Of a DNA stretch of 64,000 nucleotides, positions 54,537 to 63,067 are shown piece after piece. Where the stretch lies: assembly GCA_000242935.3 (NCBI GenBank), contig CP007053.1, forward strand, positions 1,860,001-1,924,000, in the 5' to 3' direction. The stretch is from Opitutaceae bacterium TAV5. Lineage in GTDB: Bacteria > Verrucomicrobiota > Verrucomicrobiia > Opitutales > Opitutaceae. Each line of letters starts with the position of its first letter. Position 1 is the first letter of the stretch. A program made the translations under genes and the position numbers. A model generated the notes under the pieces. The model was given only the letters and a program-made list of their open reading frames with translations. It made no database searches and was not told where the DNA came from.

Positions 54537-55778
54537 TCAAATCTTTGCAACTGTTGTAATCGACTTCGCCTGACTCCGCTGCCCGCGCGGCGCCGGCACG
54601 CCGGGCCCGTAACCCACATCCGGCAACACCAGTTCAAACAGGTCGGGAGGCGGGGCCGGCAGCCTGCGGAGAGCCTGCTGCTCCTGCTCGCGGCGGGCGA
54701 GTTCCTCGGGGGTAGCATCAGAGAGCGGGCGCACGGTGACGCCCTCCACCCAGCTGCCTTCGACAAAGGTGTGTTGCACGATCGAAGGCACGCCGTATTC
54801 ACGGCGCTGCACGAGGCCGGCCAGTTGCTCGATGGCGCGCGCGCCGATGACCTCGGGGTTTTCGAAAATGCCGCTGCCAAGCGCGGTGGCGTGCGCGGTG
54901 TCGGTCAGCGACACGCTCACGTCATCGGGCACGCGGAGACCGAGGCGTAACAGCTCCTCAATGACAAACCACTCGTCGGTGAGGATCGCGTCGGGCTGGT
55001 GACGCTGGCACCAGTCGCAAAACGAACCGGTGGCGGCGACGTCGGCGTTGATGTCGGCGGAGTTGATCCCGGAACTCAGAATGAGCGGCGGCAGCCAGGC
55101 GACATGGGGCACGATCTCGCGACAATATCCGAAGGCGGCGCGCACGAGGTGATCGGCGCGCAAATCGGCATTGTTGAACAACGCCAGCCCCACACGCCGG
55201 CTGTCCCTGCGCAGGAGTTCCTCGAGAGCGAGCAGGGCGCTGCGAAACTGATGCGGCACCACGGCATGAAAACGCGGCCGCTCCAGCACGTAACCGATGG
55301 AAACCACCGCCAGTTGGCTGAAATCCAGCGTCTCGCATACGGGGGCCAGGTGCATCGCGCAAAGCGCGGCGCCCTCGATGCCGCGCGCCGCCAGGATCTG
55401 CTGCACGGCAGGCACCGTCGAGGCATCGGGCATGCCAAACGCCACCAGCCGGTAGCCGAGCGAGTCCGCCCGTTCCCGCGCACCGACGAACAGCTCCCAG
55501 AGGCGGTGACGCTTGCGCAGGTCTTTTTCCGTGCGATACGGATGCAGCCAGGCGAGCGCGGCATGCGGGAGTTTTTTGCGTTTCCGTTCCCGATAACCGG
55601 CCAGCGCGCTGAGCATGGGATCGGGCCGGTAACCGAGTTCATGGGCCGCCTTCCTGATACGCTCCACGGTCGCCGGAGCAAAACGCGGATCGCCACGCAG
55701 GCAGCGCGAGACGGTGCTCAGGCTGACTCCGAGCTGCTGGGCGATCTGTTGCAGATTGGTCCGGGGCGCATCCGCCAT
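54537..55778 (-). CDS. LacI family transcriptional regulator of cassette D
   Basis: A 413-residue regulator. The helix-turn-helix is NLQQIAQQLGVSLSTVSRCL (residues 8-27), then YRPDPMLSALAGYRERKRKK and the ligand-binding domain (VVSIGYVLERPRF, DSRRVGLALFNNADLRADHL). After the usual end (VEGSWVEGVTVRPLSD) there is an extra 60-residue tail rich in Arg, Gln and Pro. Its last codons (ITTVAKI) are encoded by the operator sequence at 54543-54559, so the tail may be a late extension into control DNA. The start at 55778 is preferred over an ATG at 55855. It is divergent from the lyase gene. Confidence 0.87.
   Translation of the reverse strand: MADAPRTNLQQIAQQLGVSLSTVSRCLRGDPRFAPATVERIRKAAHELGYRPDPMLSALAGYRERKRKKLPHAALAWLHPYRTEKDLRKRHRLWELFVGARERADSLGYRLVAFGMPDASTVPAVQQILAARGIEGAALCAMHLAPVCETLDFSQLAVVSIGYVLERPRFHAVVPHQFRSALLALEELLRRDSRRVGLALFNNADLRADHLVRAAFGYCREIVPHVAWLPPLILSSGINSADINADVAATGSFCDWCQRHQPDAILTDEWFVIEELLRLGLRVPDDVSVSLTDTAHATALGSGIFENPEVIGARAIEQLAGLVQRREYGVPSIVQHTFVEGSWVEGVTVRPLSDATPEELARREQEQQALRRLPAPPPDLFELVLPDVGYGPGVPAPRGQRSQAKSITTVAKI
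54545..54559. promoter_or_regulatory. Predicted cassette D LacI operator, site 1 (inside the LacI 3' end)
   Basis: TTGCAACTGTTGTAA is a palindrome (TTRCAACWGTTGYAA). With two more bases on its left it is the exact reverse complement, 17 bases, of 55946-55962. It lies about 110 bases upstream of the PEP-CTERM gene. Confidence 0.7.
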
Positions 55779-55945
55779 ACCCGGTATTCCATCCTGCAAC
55801 GCGGCGGCGGGCGAGGTGTTTTCAGAACAAGCTTTTTCAGGGGAGAAGGACATGCTGCACAGTGCGCAAGCGGGCGGGCCGGGTGCACGTCCACTGGTTA
55901 CAGACGATCCTCCACCCGGGAAAGCCGCGACCTTGGCCAAGTGTG

Positions 55946-55960
55946 TTACAACAGTTGCAA
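55946..55960. promoter_or_regulatory. Predicted cassette D LacI operator, site 2
   Basis: TTACAACAGTTGCAA lies between the divergent LacI (start 55778) and lyase (start 56096) genes. Including the following AG it is the exact reverse complement of site 1. Confidence 0.7.
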
Positions 55961-56095
55961 AGAATTGCTTGCGGCACCCGCACCCGGCCATGGTTCGTAT
56001 CAGGCCCACGCCTCTCTCCCCTCCCCGTCAACTCCCCGCATCGCATCCCTGCATCGCTATTACTTTCACTTTTCATCCCGATCCGCTGCTCCGCA

Positions 56096-58225
56096 ATGAA
56101 CCGCATTCTTTCCATTTTCCTTCATCTTGTCGCGCTCGCGCTGGCCGCTCAGGCCCTGCCCGCCGCCACCGCGTCATCACAGGAAACCGGCACCGGGCTG
56201 CTGATGACTTCCCGGATGCAGCGCGAGTTGTTCTCCGCCCTCGATCTCTCGCTGCCGGCGCTCAAGTCCGTATCGGACACAGCCGCACGCGGGGATCTTT
56301 CGGTCGCACAGCTCAATTTCGCCAGCTACCTCCGCCAGCGCACGCTTCTCACCTCGGACGTCGACCCTCGCCAACCGGATCGCAACCGGCGCTTCAACCG
56401 GGAGGTTGCGGATGCCGCGGCCGAGGGACGGGTCGTCGGCGGTCTGGTGAAGCTCTGGCATACGTTTCCCGACAACAGGATCGACTGGCTCCACGACGAA
56501 ACCCGCGCCCCCGAACGCGTCGCCCGGGGGGTGGCGTCCAATCCGGAATGGCAATGGCAACTCTGCCGCATGGCATTCTGGGCCGACCTCGGCCAGGCCT
56601 ACGAGTCCACCGGGGACGAACGTTATGCCCGCGCCTGGGTTGCGCAGCTCCGCTCGTTTGCCGCCCAGTGTCCGCCGCCCGAAACCCGTCCTCACCGGCC
56701 GGGCACCGCGTGGCGCACCATCGAGTGCGGCATCCGCACGCGCTGGTCGTGGCCCGCGGCCTGGCACAGTTTTCTGCTCTCGCCCGCCGTCACCGACGAC
56801 GACCTCGTCTTCTTCGCCTGGCTCTATCTCCAGCACGGGCGCTTCCTCCAAAAATTTCCGTCTGCCAACGGCAACTGGCTGACCATGGAAATGTCCGGCC
56901 TGCACATGTGCGGCGTGCTCTTCCCCGAGTTTCGCGAAGCGCGCGCATGGCGGCTCTTTGCGATCAACAAGATCCACGAAAACTTCAACAGCCAGTTTCT
57001 GGCCGACGGCGCCCAATACGAACTCTCGCCCGGCTACCACGAAGTCGCCACGGGCAACATCCTCGCCATCCCCGACCTCGCGCGCCGCGTCGGCCGCGCG
57101 GACGAGATTCCCGCCGGCTACATTGCCATGATCGAACGCGCCCTCGACTTCGATCTCAACCTCATGACCCCCGACCGCAGTCTGCCGCCGTTCAACGACT
57201 CCTGGCCGCTCGACATCCGGCGGCAACTCCGCGGCGCGCTGGACTTTTTTCCGAAGCGGGACGACTTCCGCTGGGCCGCCACCGACGGACGCGAAGGACG
57301 CCCGCCCGCCGGCACGTCACACGCGTTTCCGGACGCCGGTTACTACGTCATGCGCTCCGGCCGGGAACGCGACGCCAACTATTTGGTGCTCGACGCCGGT
57401 CCACTCGGCGCAGGGCATGTGCATCAAGACAAGCTCAACCTCGTCCTCTGGGCCTGGGGGCGCGAGCTCCTTTTCGACAGCGGCGGCGGCTCCTACGAAC
57501 GCAGCAAGTGGCGTGATTACGGAGTCGATACATATTCGCACAACACCGTGCTCGTGGATGGCCAGCCCCAGCGCCGCCCCACCCGGGGCCCCTCCACCAC
57601 GGCCGCCGACACCCGCGCCGCCGCGCGCTGGCAAACATCCGCAGAAAGAGACTTTGCCGCCGGCACCTACACCGAAGGCTACGGCTCCGAAACCTCCCGG
57701 CCCGCCACCCACACCCGCCGCGTGTTTTTCCGGAAGCCCGACCTGTTTGTCGTCGCCGACACTCTCACGCCCGGCGACAGTCAGCCTCACACTTATCAGG
57801 CTCGCTGGCACCTCCTGCCGACGAAAACCACGAAAGACGCGCATACCCTTGCCGTAACCACGCAAGACAAAGGACAGCCCAATCTCGCCGTGATTCCCCT
57901 TCATCCCGAAGGTCTGGAAGTCGCGGCCGTTTCCGGCCAGACCGAGCCCGAATTGCTCGGCTGGAACATCCGCAAGGATACGATTCCGCAGAACGTCCCG
58001 GCCACCACCGTCACCCACACCCGCCGCGGTTCCGGTGTGCAAACCTTCCTCACCTTGCTCGTCCCGATCAAACCCGGTGCGGCCAATCCCGTGACCTCCG
58101 TACAGCCAGCCGGCGCCAGCTCCGGCTCCACCCGGATCACGTTTGCAGACGGACGCCGCCTGCTCCTCACCGTCGATCCCGATCCGGCCGGCGCCATCAC
58201 TGTAAACGACGCGACCGGCCTGTAG
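56096..58225 (+). CDS. Secreted heparinase II/III and alginate lyase-like enzyme (cassette D)
   Basis: A 709-residue protein with signal peptide MNRILSIFLHLVALALAAQA through LPAATA. The first half is the helical toroid typical of the heparinase II/III N-terminal domain (NPEWQWQLCRMAFWADLGQA, GNWLTMEMSGLHMCGVLFPE, FLADGAQYELSPGYHEVA). The second half is the beta-sandwich with GAGHVHQDKLNLVLWAWGRE, then DSGGGSYERSKWRDYGVDTY and SHNTVLVDG. All family blocks appear intact. It should cleave an acidic polysaccharide by beta-elimination. Alginate or glycosaminoglycan-like substrates are possible. It is followed at 60 bases by a pseudopilin gene in the same direction. Confidence 0.87.
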   Translation: MNRILSIFLHLVALALAAQALPAATASSQETGTGLLMTSRMQRELFSALDLSLPALKSVSDTAARGDLSVAQLNFASYLRQRTLLTSDVDPRQPDRNRRFNREVADAAAEGRVVGGLVKLWHTFPDNRIDWLHDETRAPERVARGVASNPEWQWQLCRMAFWADLGQAYESTGDERYARAWVAQLRSFAAQCPPPETRPHRPGTAWRTIECGIRTRWSWPAAWHSFLLSPAVTDDDLVFFAWLYLQHGRFLQKFPSANGNWLTMEMSGLHMCGVLFPEFREARAWRLFAINKIHENFNSQFLADGAQYELSPGYHEVATGNILAIPDLARRVGRADEIPAGYIAMIERALDFDLNLMTPDRSLPPFNDSWPLDIRRQLRGALDFFPKRDDFRWAATDGREGRPPAGTSHAFPDAGYYVMRSGRERDANYLVLDAGPLGAGHVHQDKLNLVLWAWGRELLFDSGGGSYERSKWRDYGVDTYSHNTVLVDGQPQRRPTRGPSTTAADTRAAARWQTSAERDFAAGTYTEGYGSETSRPATHTRRVFFRKPDLFVVADTLTPGDSQPHTYQARWHLLPTKTTKDAHTLAVTTQDKGQPNLAVIPLHPEGLEVAAVSGQTEPELLGWNIRKDTIPQNVPATTVTHTRRGSGVQTFLTLLVPIKPGAANPVTSVQPAGASSGSTRITFADGRRLLLTVDPDPAGAITVNDATGL

Positions 58226-58285
58226 TCAGAAAACGAACACAGAATAACCGGACGTATAAATCCCCCTGCATCCTTTTTCGCTATT

Positions 58286-59044
58286 ATGAAAACGAGAACC
58301 CGAACCACCCGTTATATGGACAACCCGAACATGCACCGCATCATTGCTCCCGTGCAGCCGCGTTCAGCAGGGTTTACCCTGATTGAATTGCTTACCGTCA
58401 TTGCCATCATCGGCATCCTTGCCGCGATCATCATTCCCACCGTGGGCAAAGTCCGCAAAACCGCCCGCGACACCCAGTGCCGCAGCAACCTCCACCAGAT
58501 TGGCGTCGCTGTCACCCTTTACGCCCAGGAAAACAACAACAAATTCCCTCCCGGTAACGACTGGAAAAACCCACCTGATGGCATGACCCGCCTCGTCTGG
58601 ATCAACGCCCTCATCCCTTATCTCAACAGCGGTGCCCCGACCTATGAAGACAAGTATCGGAGCCCCATCACTTCCTGTCCCTCCGCTGAACGACCCGTAA
58701 ACGCTTGGGACAACACTCAATACAGCGCCAACCAATACCTCACCTCCGACGGCTACACCCCTGCATCTCTCAGCGTCATTACACGTCCCTCAGAAACCGT
58801 TTTTGCGGCCGATGGCGTTATCCGCGCCAATTCATTGCAGGCTCATGCAGTGCTCAGAAATACCATACTGGGGATCAGCGACACCACTCCCGACCAGCCC
58901 ATTGCCTCGCCTAGCCCTGACCCTGAAGAAGGCATTTCTTACCGCCATGGAACCGACACCACGCAAGTTGTCATGGTCGATGCCAGCGTTCGTGCCTTCA
59001 AAAAAGGTACTCTCAAAAGTCGCAACTTTTCCACCAGCTACTGA
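58286..59044 (+). CDS. Type II-like pseudopilin of cassette D
   Basis: A 252-residue protein with prepilin peptidase site G29|F30 (from the first ATG), helix [19 protein letters not shown] and Glu at +5. The leader from the first ATG is long. Internal ATGs at 58316 and 58331 would give leaders of 19 and 14 residues, the latter like the other pseudopilins here. The globular part has RDTQCRSNLHQIGVAVTLYA and ends with GTDTTQVVMVDASVRAFKKG, where D-A-S replaces D-G-H. It lies between the lyase gene and the GH16 gene, probably all cotranscribed. Confidence 0.88.
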   Translation: MKTRTRTTRYMDNPNMHRIIAPVQPRSAGFTLIELLTVIAIIGILAAIIIPTVGKVRKTARDTQCRSNLHQIGVAVTLYAQENNNKFPPGNDWKNPPDGMTRLVWINALIPYLNSGAPTYEDKYRSPITSCPSAERPVNAWDNTQYSANQYLTSDGYTPASLSVITRPSETVFAADGVIRANSLQAHAVLRNTILGISDTTPDQPIASPSPDPEEGISYRHGTDTTQVVMVDASVRAFKKGTLKSRNFSTSY

Positions 59045-59071
59045 CTCCACCGATTCCAAATTTTCCTGATC

Positions 59072-59914
59072 GTGAACCTGTCTGGTTTTCCGATAACCTC
59101 ACCGTTCTCTGTGTTCGTATTCGCCTATGCATTTTGGGCGATACCGACACCGATGCGAGCGACGGAAGACCGCAACAAGACGGAAAATGGCTACGTACTC
59201 GTATGGAACGACGAGTTTGACCTCGCAGGCGCGCCCGATCCGGTCAAATGGGGCTATGAAACCGGCGCCAGGCTGCGCAACGACGAGGCCCAGTTTTACA
59301 CCACACGACCGGAAAACGTGCGTGTGGAAAACGGCTGCCTGGTCATCGAGGCACGCAAGGAAGACTGGCAGGGAGCGCGCTACACGTCGGCCAGCGTGAT
59401 CACGCGCGACACCGCGCCCCTGCTCTACGGACGGATCGGGATTCGCGCCAAAATCCCCGGCGGACGCGGCCTGTGGCCGGCCTTGTGGTTGCTCGGGTAC
59501 AACAACGACAAAGTCTGGTGGCCGGAAATCGGCGAGATCGACATGATGGAGCATGTGGGCTGCGAACCCGAATCCCTGTATTTCACTTTCCATACACTCC
59601 GGAACAATCACGCCAAAAAAAACGAAACGCAGGCCCATCTTTCAGTCCGCAACATCCATGATGATTTTCATCTCTACACACTCGACTGGACGCCACAAAG
59701 CGTCGCCCTCTCGTTTGATGGCCGCGAAGTCCTGCGCATGGATCGCAGCGGGGACACGCTGGCGGAGTGGCCCTTTTCACAGCCGCTGTACCTGATCATG
59801 AACGTGGCCGTCGGCGGTCAATGGGGCGGGATGAAGGGGATCGACGACACCGTGTTCCCCCGGCGCATGCTCATCGATTACGTGCGTGTTTACAAACAGG
59901 CCATCGCACCGTAG
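59072..59914 (+). CDS. Secreted glycoside hydrolase family 16 enzyme
   Basis: A 280-residue enzyme with an N-terminal signal segment (FSVFVFAYAFWAIPTPMRA). The GH16 catalytic motif is complete as EIGEIDMME (E155 nucleophile, D157, E160 acid/base), preceded by WPALWLLGYNN and followed by the usual LYLIMNVAVGGQWGG. Family members are retaining endo-enzymes on beta-1,3-, mixed beta-1,3/1,4-glucans, galactans or related polymers. The sequence is closest in layout to laminarinase/lichenase types, but the substrate is not certain. The start is a GTG at 59072; an ATG start would delete the signal segment. It is the last gene of cassette D. Confidence 0.9.
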   Translation: MNLSGFPITSPFSVFVFAYAFWAIPTPMRATEDRNKTENGYVLVWNDEFDLAGAPDPVKWGYETGARLRNDEAQFYTTRPENVRVENGCLVIEARKEDWQGARYTSASVITRDTAPLLYGRIGIRAKIPGGRGLWPALWLLGYNNDKVWWPEIGEIDMMEHVGCEPESLYFTFHTLRNNHAKKNETQAHLSVRNIHDDFHLYTLDWTPQSVALSFDGREVLRMDRSGDTLAEWPFSQPLYLIMNVAVGGQWGGMKGIDDTVFPRRMLIDYVRVYKQAIAP

Positions 59915-59924
59915 CGGCCTGTCT

Positions 59925-60653
59925 TCAGTTGACGGACCGGGATGGGTTATCCCCGGATGCAGTCTTTTTCCCGGACATGAAAGTGAAGATCAGCACCCAG
60001 AAACAGATGATGATCGCCGCCACGGGCAGTTGCAACGCGGGAGGCATGAAATAAACCACCAGCACACCGGGTATCCAGACGGACATGACGGCAACGATGA
60101 GCGGGAAATACTTCTCCCGGAAAAAATCACCGGAAAAAATCTTCCTCCAGACGGAGGCGGAAAAACCCGCCTCGCGCCAGGCAAAAATGATCAGGATCAA
60201 GCCATTGGCAACCGGGCTGTATCCAAGTTGGTCTACCACCAGTTTTTTCGCCATCGTTTGCCATTCGTTGCCTGCGCCGAACCAGACTGTCTGGCATCGG
60301 TAAAACCAGTCCGAGCCTATCCCCGCCAAGCCCCAGACGAGGGAACCGAACAGAAAATTCCGCACGTTCTGGCGGGTGGCGCGGCCATGCTGGAAAAAGA
60401 CGACTTGCAACAACTCGGGCAGAAATCCGGCGAACAGCACATAGATGCAGAATGAAAAGGGATAGCCGACGCGAGTCTTGAAGTCGGCCACATGCTGTAA
60501 AACGACACGGAAATCTCCACTCGCCAGATAAGACAGGAGGAAAACGAGCAATACTATCCACAGCACTACGCCGGGCCGCAAATTGGCCCGGGCCGCCTTG
60601 CCCGCCGTTTTCAGGGAATCCCGCAGATTCATAAAATCCCGGTAGTTACCCAT
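59925..60653 (-). CDS. Mpv17/PMP22-like membrane protein
   Basis: A 242-residue protein with about five membrane helices. The C-terminal 150 residues match the Mpv17/PMP22 family: RNFLFGSLVWGLAGIGSDWF (family R-x-x-x-x-G-x-x-x-x-x-P-x-x-H-x-W-Y), KKLVVDQLGYSPVANGLILI (family K-x-x-x-D-Q-x-x-x-x-P) and KYFPLIVAVMSVWIPGVLVV, then YFMPPALQLPVAAI (family W-x-x-W-P-x-x-Q-x-x-N-F). The family is best known from eukaryotic mitochondria and peroxisomes. The role in bacteria is unknown. It converges with the GH16 gene, 11 bases apart. Confidence 0.6.
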   Translation of the reverse strand: MGNYRDFMNLRDSLKTAGKAARANLRPGVVLWIVLLVFLLSYLASGDFRVVLQHVADFKTRVGYPFSFCIYVLFAGFLPELLQVVFFQHGRATRQNVRNFLFGSLVWGLAGIGSDWFYRCQTVWFGAGNEWQTMAKKLVVDQLGYSPVANGLILIIFAWREAGFSASVWRKIFSGDFFREKYFPLIVAVMSVWIPGVLVVYFMPPALQLPVAAIIICFWVLIFTFMSGKKTASGDNPSRSVN

Positions 60654-60700
60654 GCCGTATTCGGAATCTCAAGATTATCCATGGAGCCGCGCCAAAAGGG

Positions 60701-60812
60701 ACATGGGTATTACACAGAGATCGCAAAGACAGCGAAGTCGCAGGAAACCAACATCTTGTGGCCTTCGCGATCTTTATGCAAAAACCCGAAGGCTTCAAGG
60801 CATGGGTATAAC
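60701..60812. repeat. Palindromic repeat of TCGCAAAG words with flanking direct repeats
   Basis: Left arm CACAGAGATCGCAAAGACAG, then CGAAG (60713-60738). Right arm CCTTCGCGATCTTTATGC (60762-60779), whose reverse complement is GCATAAAGATCGCGAAGG. The whole is bounded by CATGGGTATTAC at 60702-60713 and CATGGGTATAAC at 60801-60812, a direct repeat with one mismatch. It shares words and the outer GTTATACC octamer with 8854-8960. It fills most of the 183-base gap between lutC and the Mpv17-like gene. Confidence 0.75.
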
Positions 60813-60836
60813 CTGGCGCGACAGGCGGCGGCGGAA

Positions 60837-61484
60837 TCAGTCCATGAGGAGCGCGATCTGCTCGCCGGGGCCGTGGACGCCTTCGATGAGGATGCCTTCG
60901 ACGTCGGCCGTGCGCGAGGGGCCGGTGCACCAGACGATGTTGGGGTCGTCGGGCAGGGCTGCGATGGCATCGGCCACGGTCGCGTGAAGCTGCGCGCGGG
61001 TCAGCGTCGCGATGTGAACCCACGGGGCGAGCGCGGCGAGGCGGCTGCTGGTACTCGCATCGGAAAGAACGAGCGATCCGGTCTCGGCCACGGCGGCGGC
61101 GGCGCGGGTGATGCCGAACTCGTAATCATCGACGCGGGCGCGGTCGAAGGTGGTTTCGAGCGCGAGCGGTTTTCCGTCGGCGTCGGTGAGATGCGGCCGG
61201 AATTGCGCGAGGAGCGCCGGATCGCAGTAACCGCGGGTGAGTTTTTTCTCGCGCAGCCAGACGGCCAGCGCCGCAGGGCCGCCGGCGAGCGGAGTACCGT
61301 GGACGAGTCTGGCGCGGGCGGAAAACGCGGCCCAGAGGTCGGCATCGGGGCCGGCGAGCGACGGGGCGATCGCGGGCGATACGGCGACGTCGTCGGTAAA
61401 TTCCGGATACGCGGCGCGTTTTTCCAGTGGAGCGAGGGCGTCATGGACGCGGGCGAGGATGGTATCGCGGGAGGTGGTTGGCAT
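60837..61484 (-). CDS. lutC: Lactate utilization protein LutC
   Basis: A 215-residue LutC/YkgG (LUD domain) protein. Motifs: LAVWLREKKLTRGYCDP, GITRAAAAVAETGSLVLSDA, LAPWVHIATLTRAQL and the C-terminal IVWCTGPSRTADVEGILIEG plus VHGPGEQIALLMD, all typical of the LutC end (G-P-S-R-T-A-D-I-E). It belongs to the LutABC complex that oxidises L-lactate to pyruvate with iron-sulfur proteins. It is third in the leftward order lutA, lutB, lutC, and the 143-base gap to lutB holds a palindromic repeat. Confidence 0.93.
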   Translation of the reverse strand: MPTTSRDTILARVHDALAPLEKRAAYPEFTDDVAVSPAIAPSLAGPDADLWAAFSARARLVHGTPLAGGPAALAVWLREKKLTRGYCDPALLAQFRPHLTDADGKPLALETTFDRARVDDYEFGITRAAAAVAETGSLVLSDASTSSRLAALAPWVHIATLTRAQLHATVADAIAALPDDPNIVWCTGPSRTADVEGILIEGVHGPGEQIALLMD

Positions 61485-61503
61485 GGAGTTTCCCTGGGAG
61501 ATT

Positions 61504-61643
61504 TTTTGAACAGAAGTTAACGAAGAGAACGAAGATGTTTTGGGTTGACGGAAGCCGGCTTGCGGACGTGGCGTTTTTTCTTAAAGAGAAAGAGGTTCGT
61601 TTGCGACGAAGTACAGTAACCTCTTCGTTATCCTCTGTTCAAT
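61504..61643. repeat. Palindromic repeat of AACGAAGAG words between lutB and lutC
   Basis: Left arm 61504-61533 (TTTGAACAGAAGTTAACGAA, then GAGAACGAAG) and right arm 61614-61643, whose reverse complement is ATTGAACAGAGGATAACGAA, then GAGGTTACTG. The arm word GAACAGAAG plus AACGAAGAG is the same as the inner arms of the nested palindrome at 3672-3809. The right arm runs over the lutB stop codon (61628-61630) and encodes its last residues. Confidence 0.8.
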
Positions 61644-63043
61644 GGATCGGATCGCTTGTGGTTTTTCATCCATTTGCGGAACTTGCCGCCGCGCCATTCG
61701 GGGAGGCCGCGGGTGTTGACCCACGTCTTGCCGGCGCGGGGCATGAAGAGCGTGGGCACATATTTCGCCACGCCTCCGGTGCTCATCGCGGTTTTCCAGA
61801 GCATGGGGCTCGTTGCGAGCAGCGCGAAGCCGCCCATCGGCGGGACGTCGGCGGCGGCCACCTTGCTTTTCTCCTGCTTGCCCTTGTCGCGCAGGCGGAG
61901 GAGCAGGTCGGGGATCGGTATGTTGACGGGACACACCTCCTGGCACGCGCCACACAGGCTGGAGGCTTTGGGCAGGTCGGCCATCTCGGGGAATTTTTTC
62001 CCGGCGAGGAGCGGCGAGAGGACGGCGCCGACGGGGCCCGGATACACGGCGCGGTAGGCGTGCCCGCTGGCCTGGCGGTAAACGGGGCAGACGTTGAGGC
62101 AGGCGGCGCAGCGGATGCAGCGGAGGATTTCCCGGCAGTTGCTTTTCAGGACATCGGTGCGGCCGTTGTCCACGAAGATGACGTGCATCTCCTCGGGTCC
62201 GTCGGGTTGCGCGGCGGATTTCGGGCCGCTGATGAACTCGGTGTAGGAAGTGAGCTGCTGGCCGGTCGCGGAGCGGGCGAGGAGGTTGAGGAAGAGGCCG
62301 AGGTCGCGGTCGCGGGGGAGGATCTTTTCGATGCCGACGAGCGCGATGTGCACGGGCGTGGCGGCGAGGCAGAAGCGGGAGTTGCCTTCGTTGGTGACGA
62401 GGACGAGGCGTCCGCTTTCGGCGGATACGAAGTTGGCTCCGCTGAGGCCGACGTCGGCGGCGAGGTATTTGTGGCGGAGGTGCTGGCGGGCGCGGCGGGT
62501 GATGGTGGTGGGATCGTCGTTGTAGGCGCCGAGTCCGTTTTTCTCGAACGAGGCGGCGATCTCGCGACGGTTTTTGTGGATGATGGGTTTGACGATGTGC
62601 GAAGGGTGGTCGTGGTCGATCTGCACGATGAACTCGCCGAGGTCGGTCTCGAGGCATTCCATGCCGCGCTCCTGGAGGTAGTCGGCGAGGTGGATCTCCT
62701 CGCTGACCATGGTCTTGGCCTTCACCATCCTGGTCGCTCCGCGCGCCTGCATGATGCGGTGGACGTGGGCGCAGGCTTCGTCGGCGTCGGCCGCCCAGTG
62801 GACCTTGGCGCCGTTGGCCTGGAGGCGGGCCTCGACTTGCGGGAGGTAGGTGTCGAGGTTTTCGACGACGTGCTGCTTGATGCGCCCGGCGAGGTGGCGG
62901 AGTTTGTCGGGCGTGGTGTAGCTGGTCGTGAGCGCGCGGAGACGCGCGTCGTAACCGGATTTGGAGCCGTCGTAAACGGCCGCGCGCGTGTCGGGTTTAT
63001 CGGCGGCGAGGCGGGCGGCGTACTGGTCGATGGGTTGGCGCAT
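61628..63043 (-). CDS. lutB: Lactate utilization iron-sulfur protein LutB
   Basis: A 471-residue LutB/YkgF protein. The first 280 residues are the LUD domain (YTTPDKLRHLAGRIKQHVVE, GATRMVKAKTMVSEEIHLAD, LGEFIVQIDHDHPSHIVKPI). Two ferredoxin-type 4Fe-4S motifs follow: CIRCAACLNVCPVY starting at C309 and CGACQEVCPVNIP near 357. The C-terminal LutB domain follows, with MPRAGKTWVNTRGLPEWRGG near the end. It is the electron-carrying core of lactate oxidation. The last residues (DPLNRG) are encoded by the flanking repeat. The gene is 24 bases downstream of lutA. Confidence 0.95.
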   Translation of the reverse strand: MRQPIDQYAARLAADKPDTRAAVYDGSKSGYDARLRALTTSYTTPDKLRHLAGRIKQHVVENLDTYLPQVEARLQANGAKVHWAADADEACAHVHRIMQARGATRMVKAKTMVSEEIHLADYLQERGMECLETDLGEFIVQIDHDHPSHIVKPIIHKNRREIAASFEKNGLGAYNDDPTTITRRARQHLRHKYLAADVGLSGANFVSAESGRLVLVTNEGNSRFCLAATPVHIALVGIEKILPRDRDLGLFLNLLARSATGQQLTSYTEFISGPKSAAQPDGPEEMHVIFVDNGRTDVLKSNCREILRCIRCAACLNVCPVYRQASGHAYRAVYPGPVGAVLSPLLAGKKFPEMADLPKASSLCGACQEVCPVNIPIPDLLLRLRDKGKQEKSKVAAADVPPMGGFALLATSPMLWKTAMSTGGVAKYVPTLFMPRAGKTWVNTRGLPEWRGGKFRKWMKNHKRSDPLNRG

Positions 63044-63067
63044 GGCGGCGTAGGGAGGACGGGGAAA

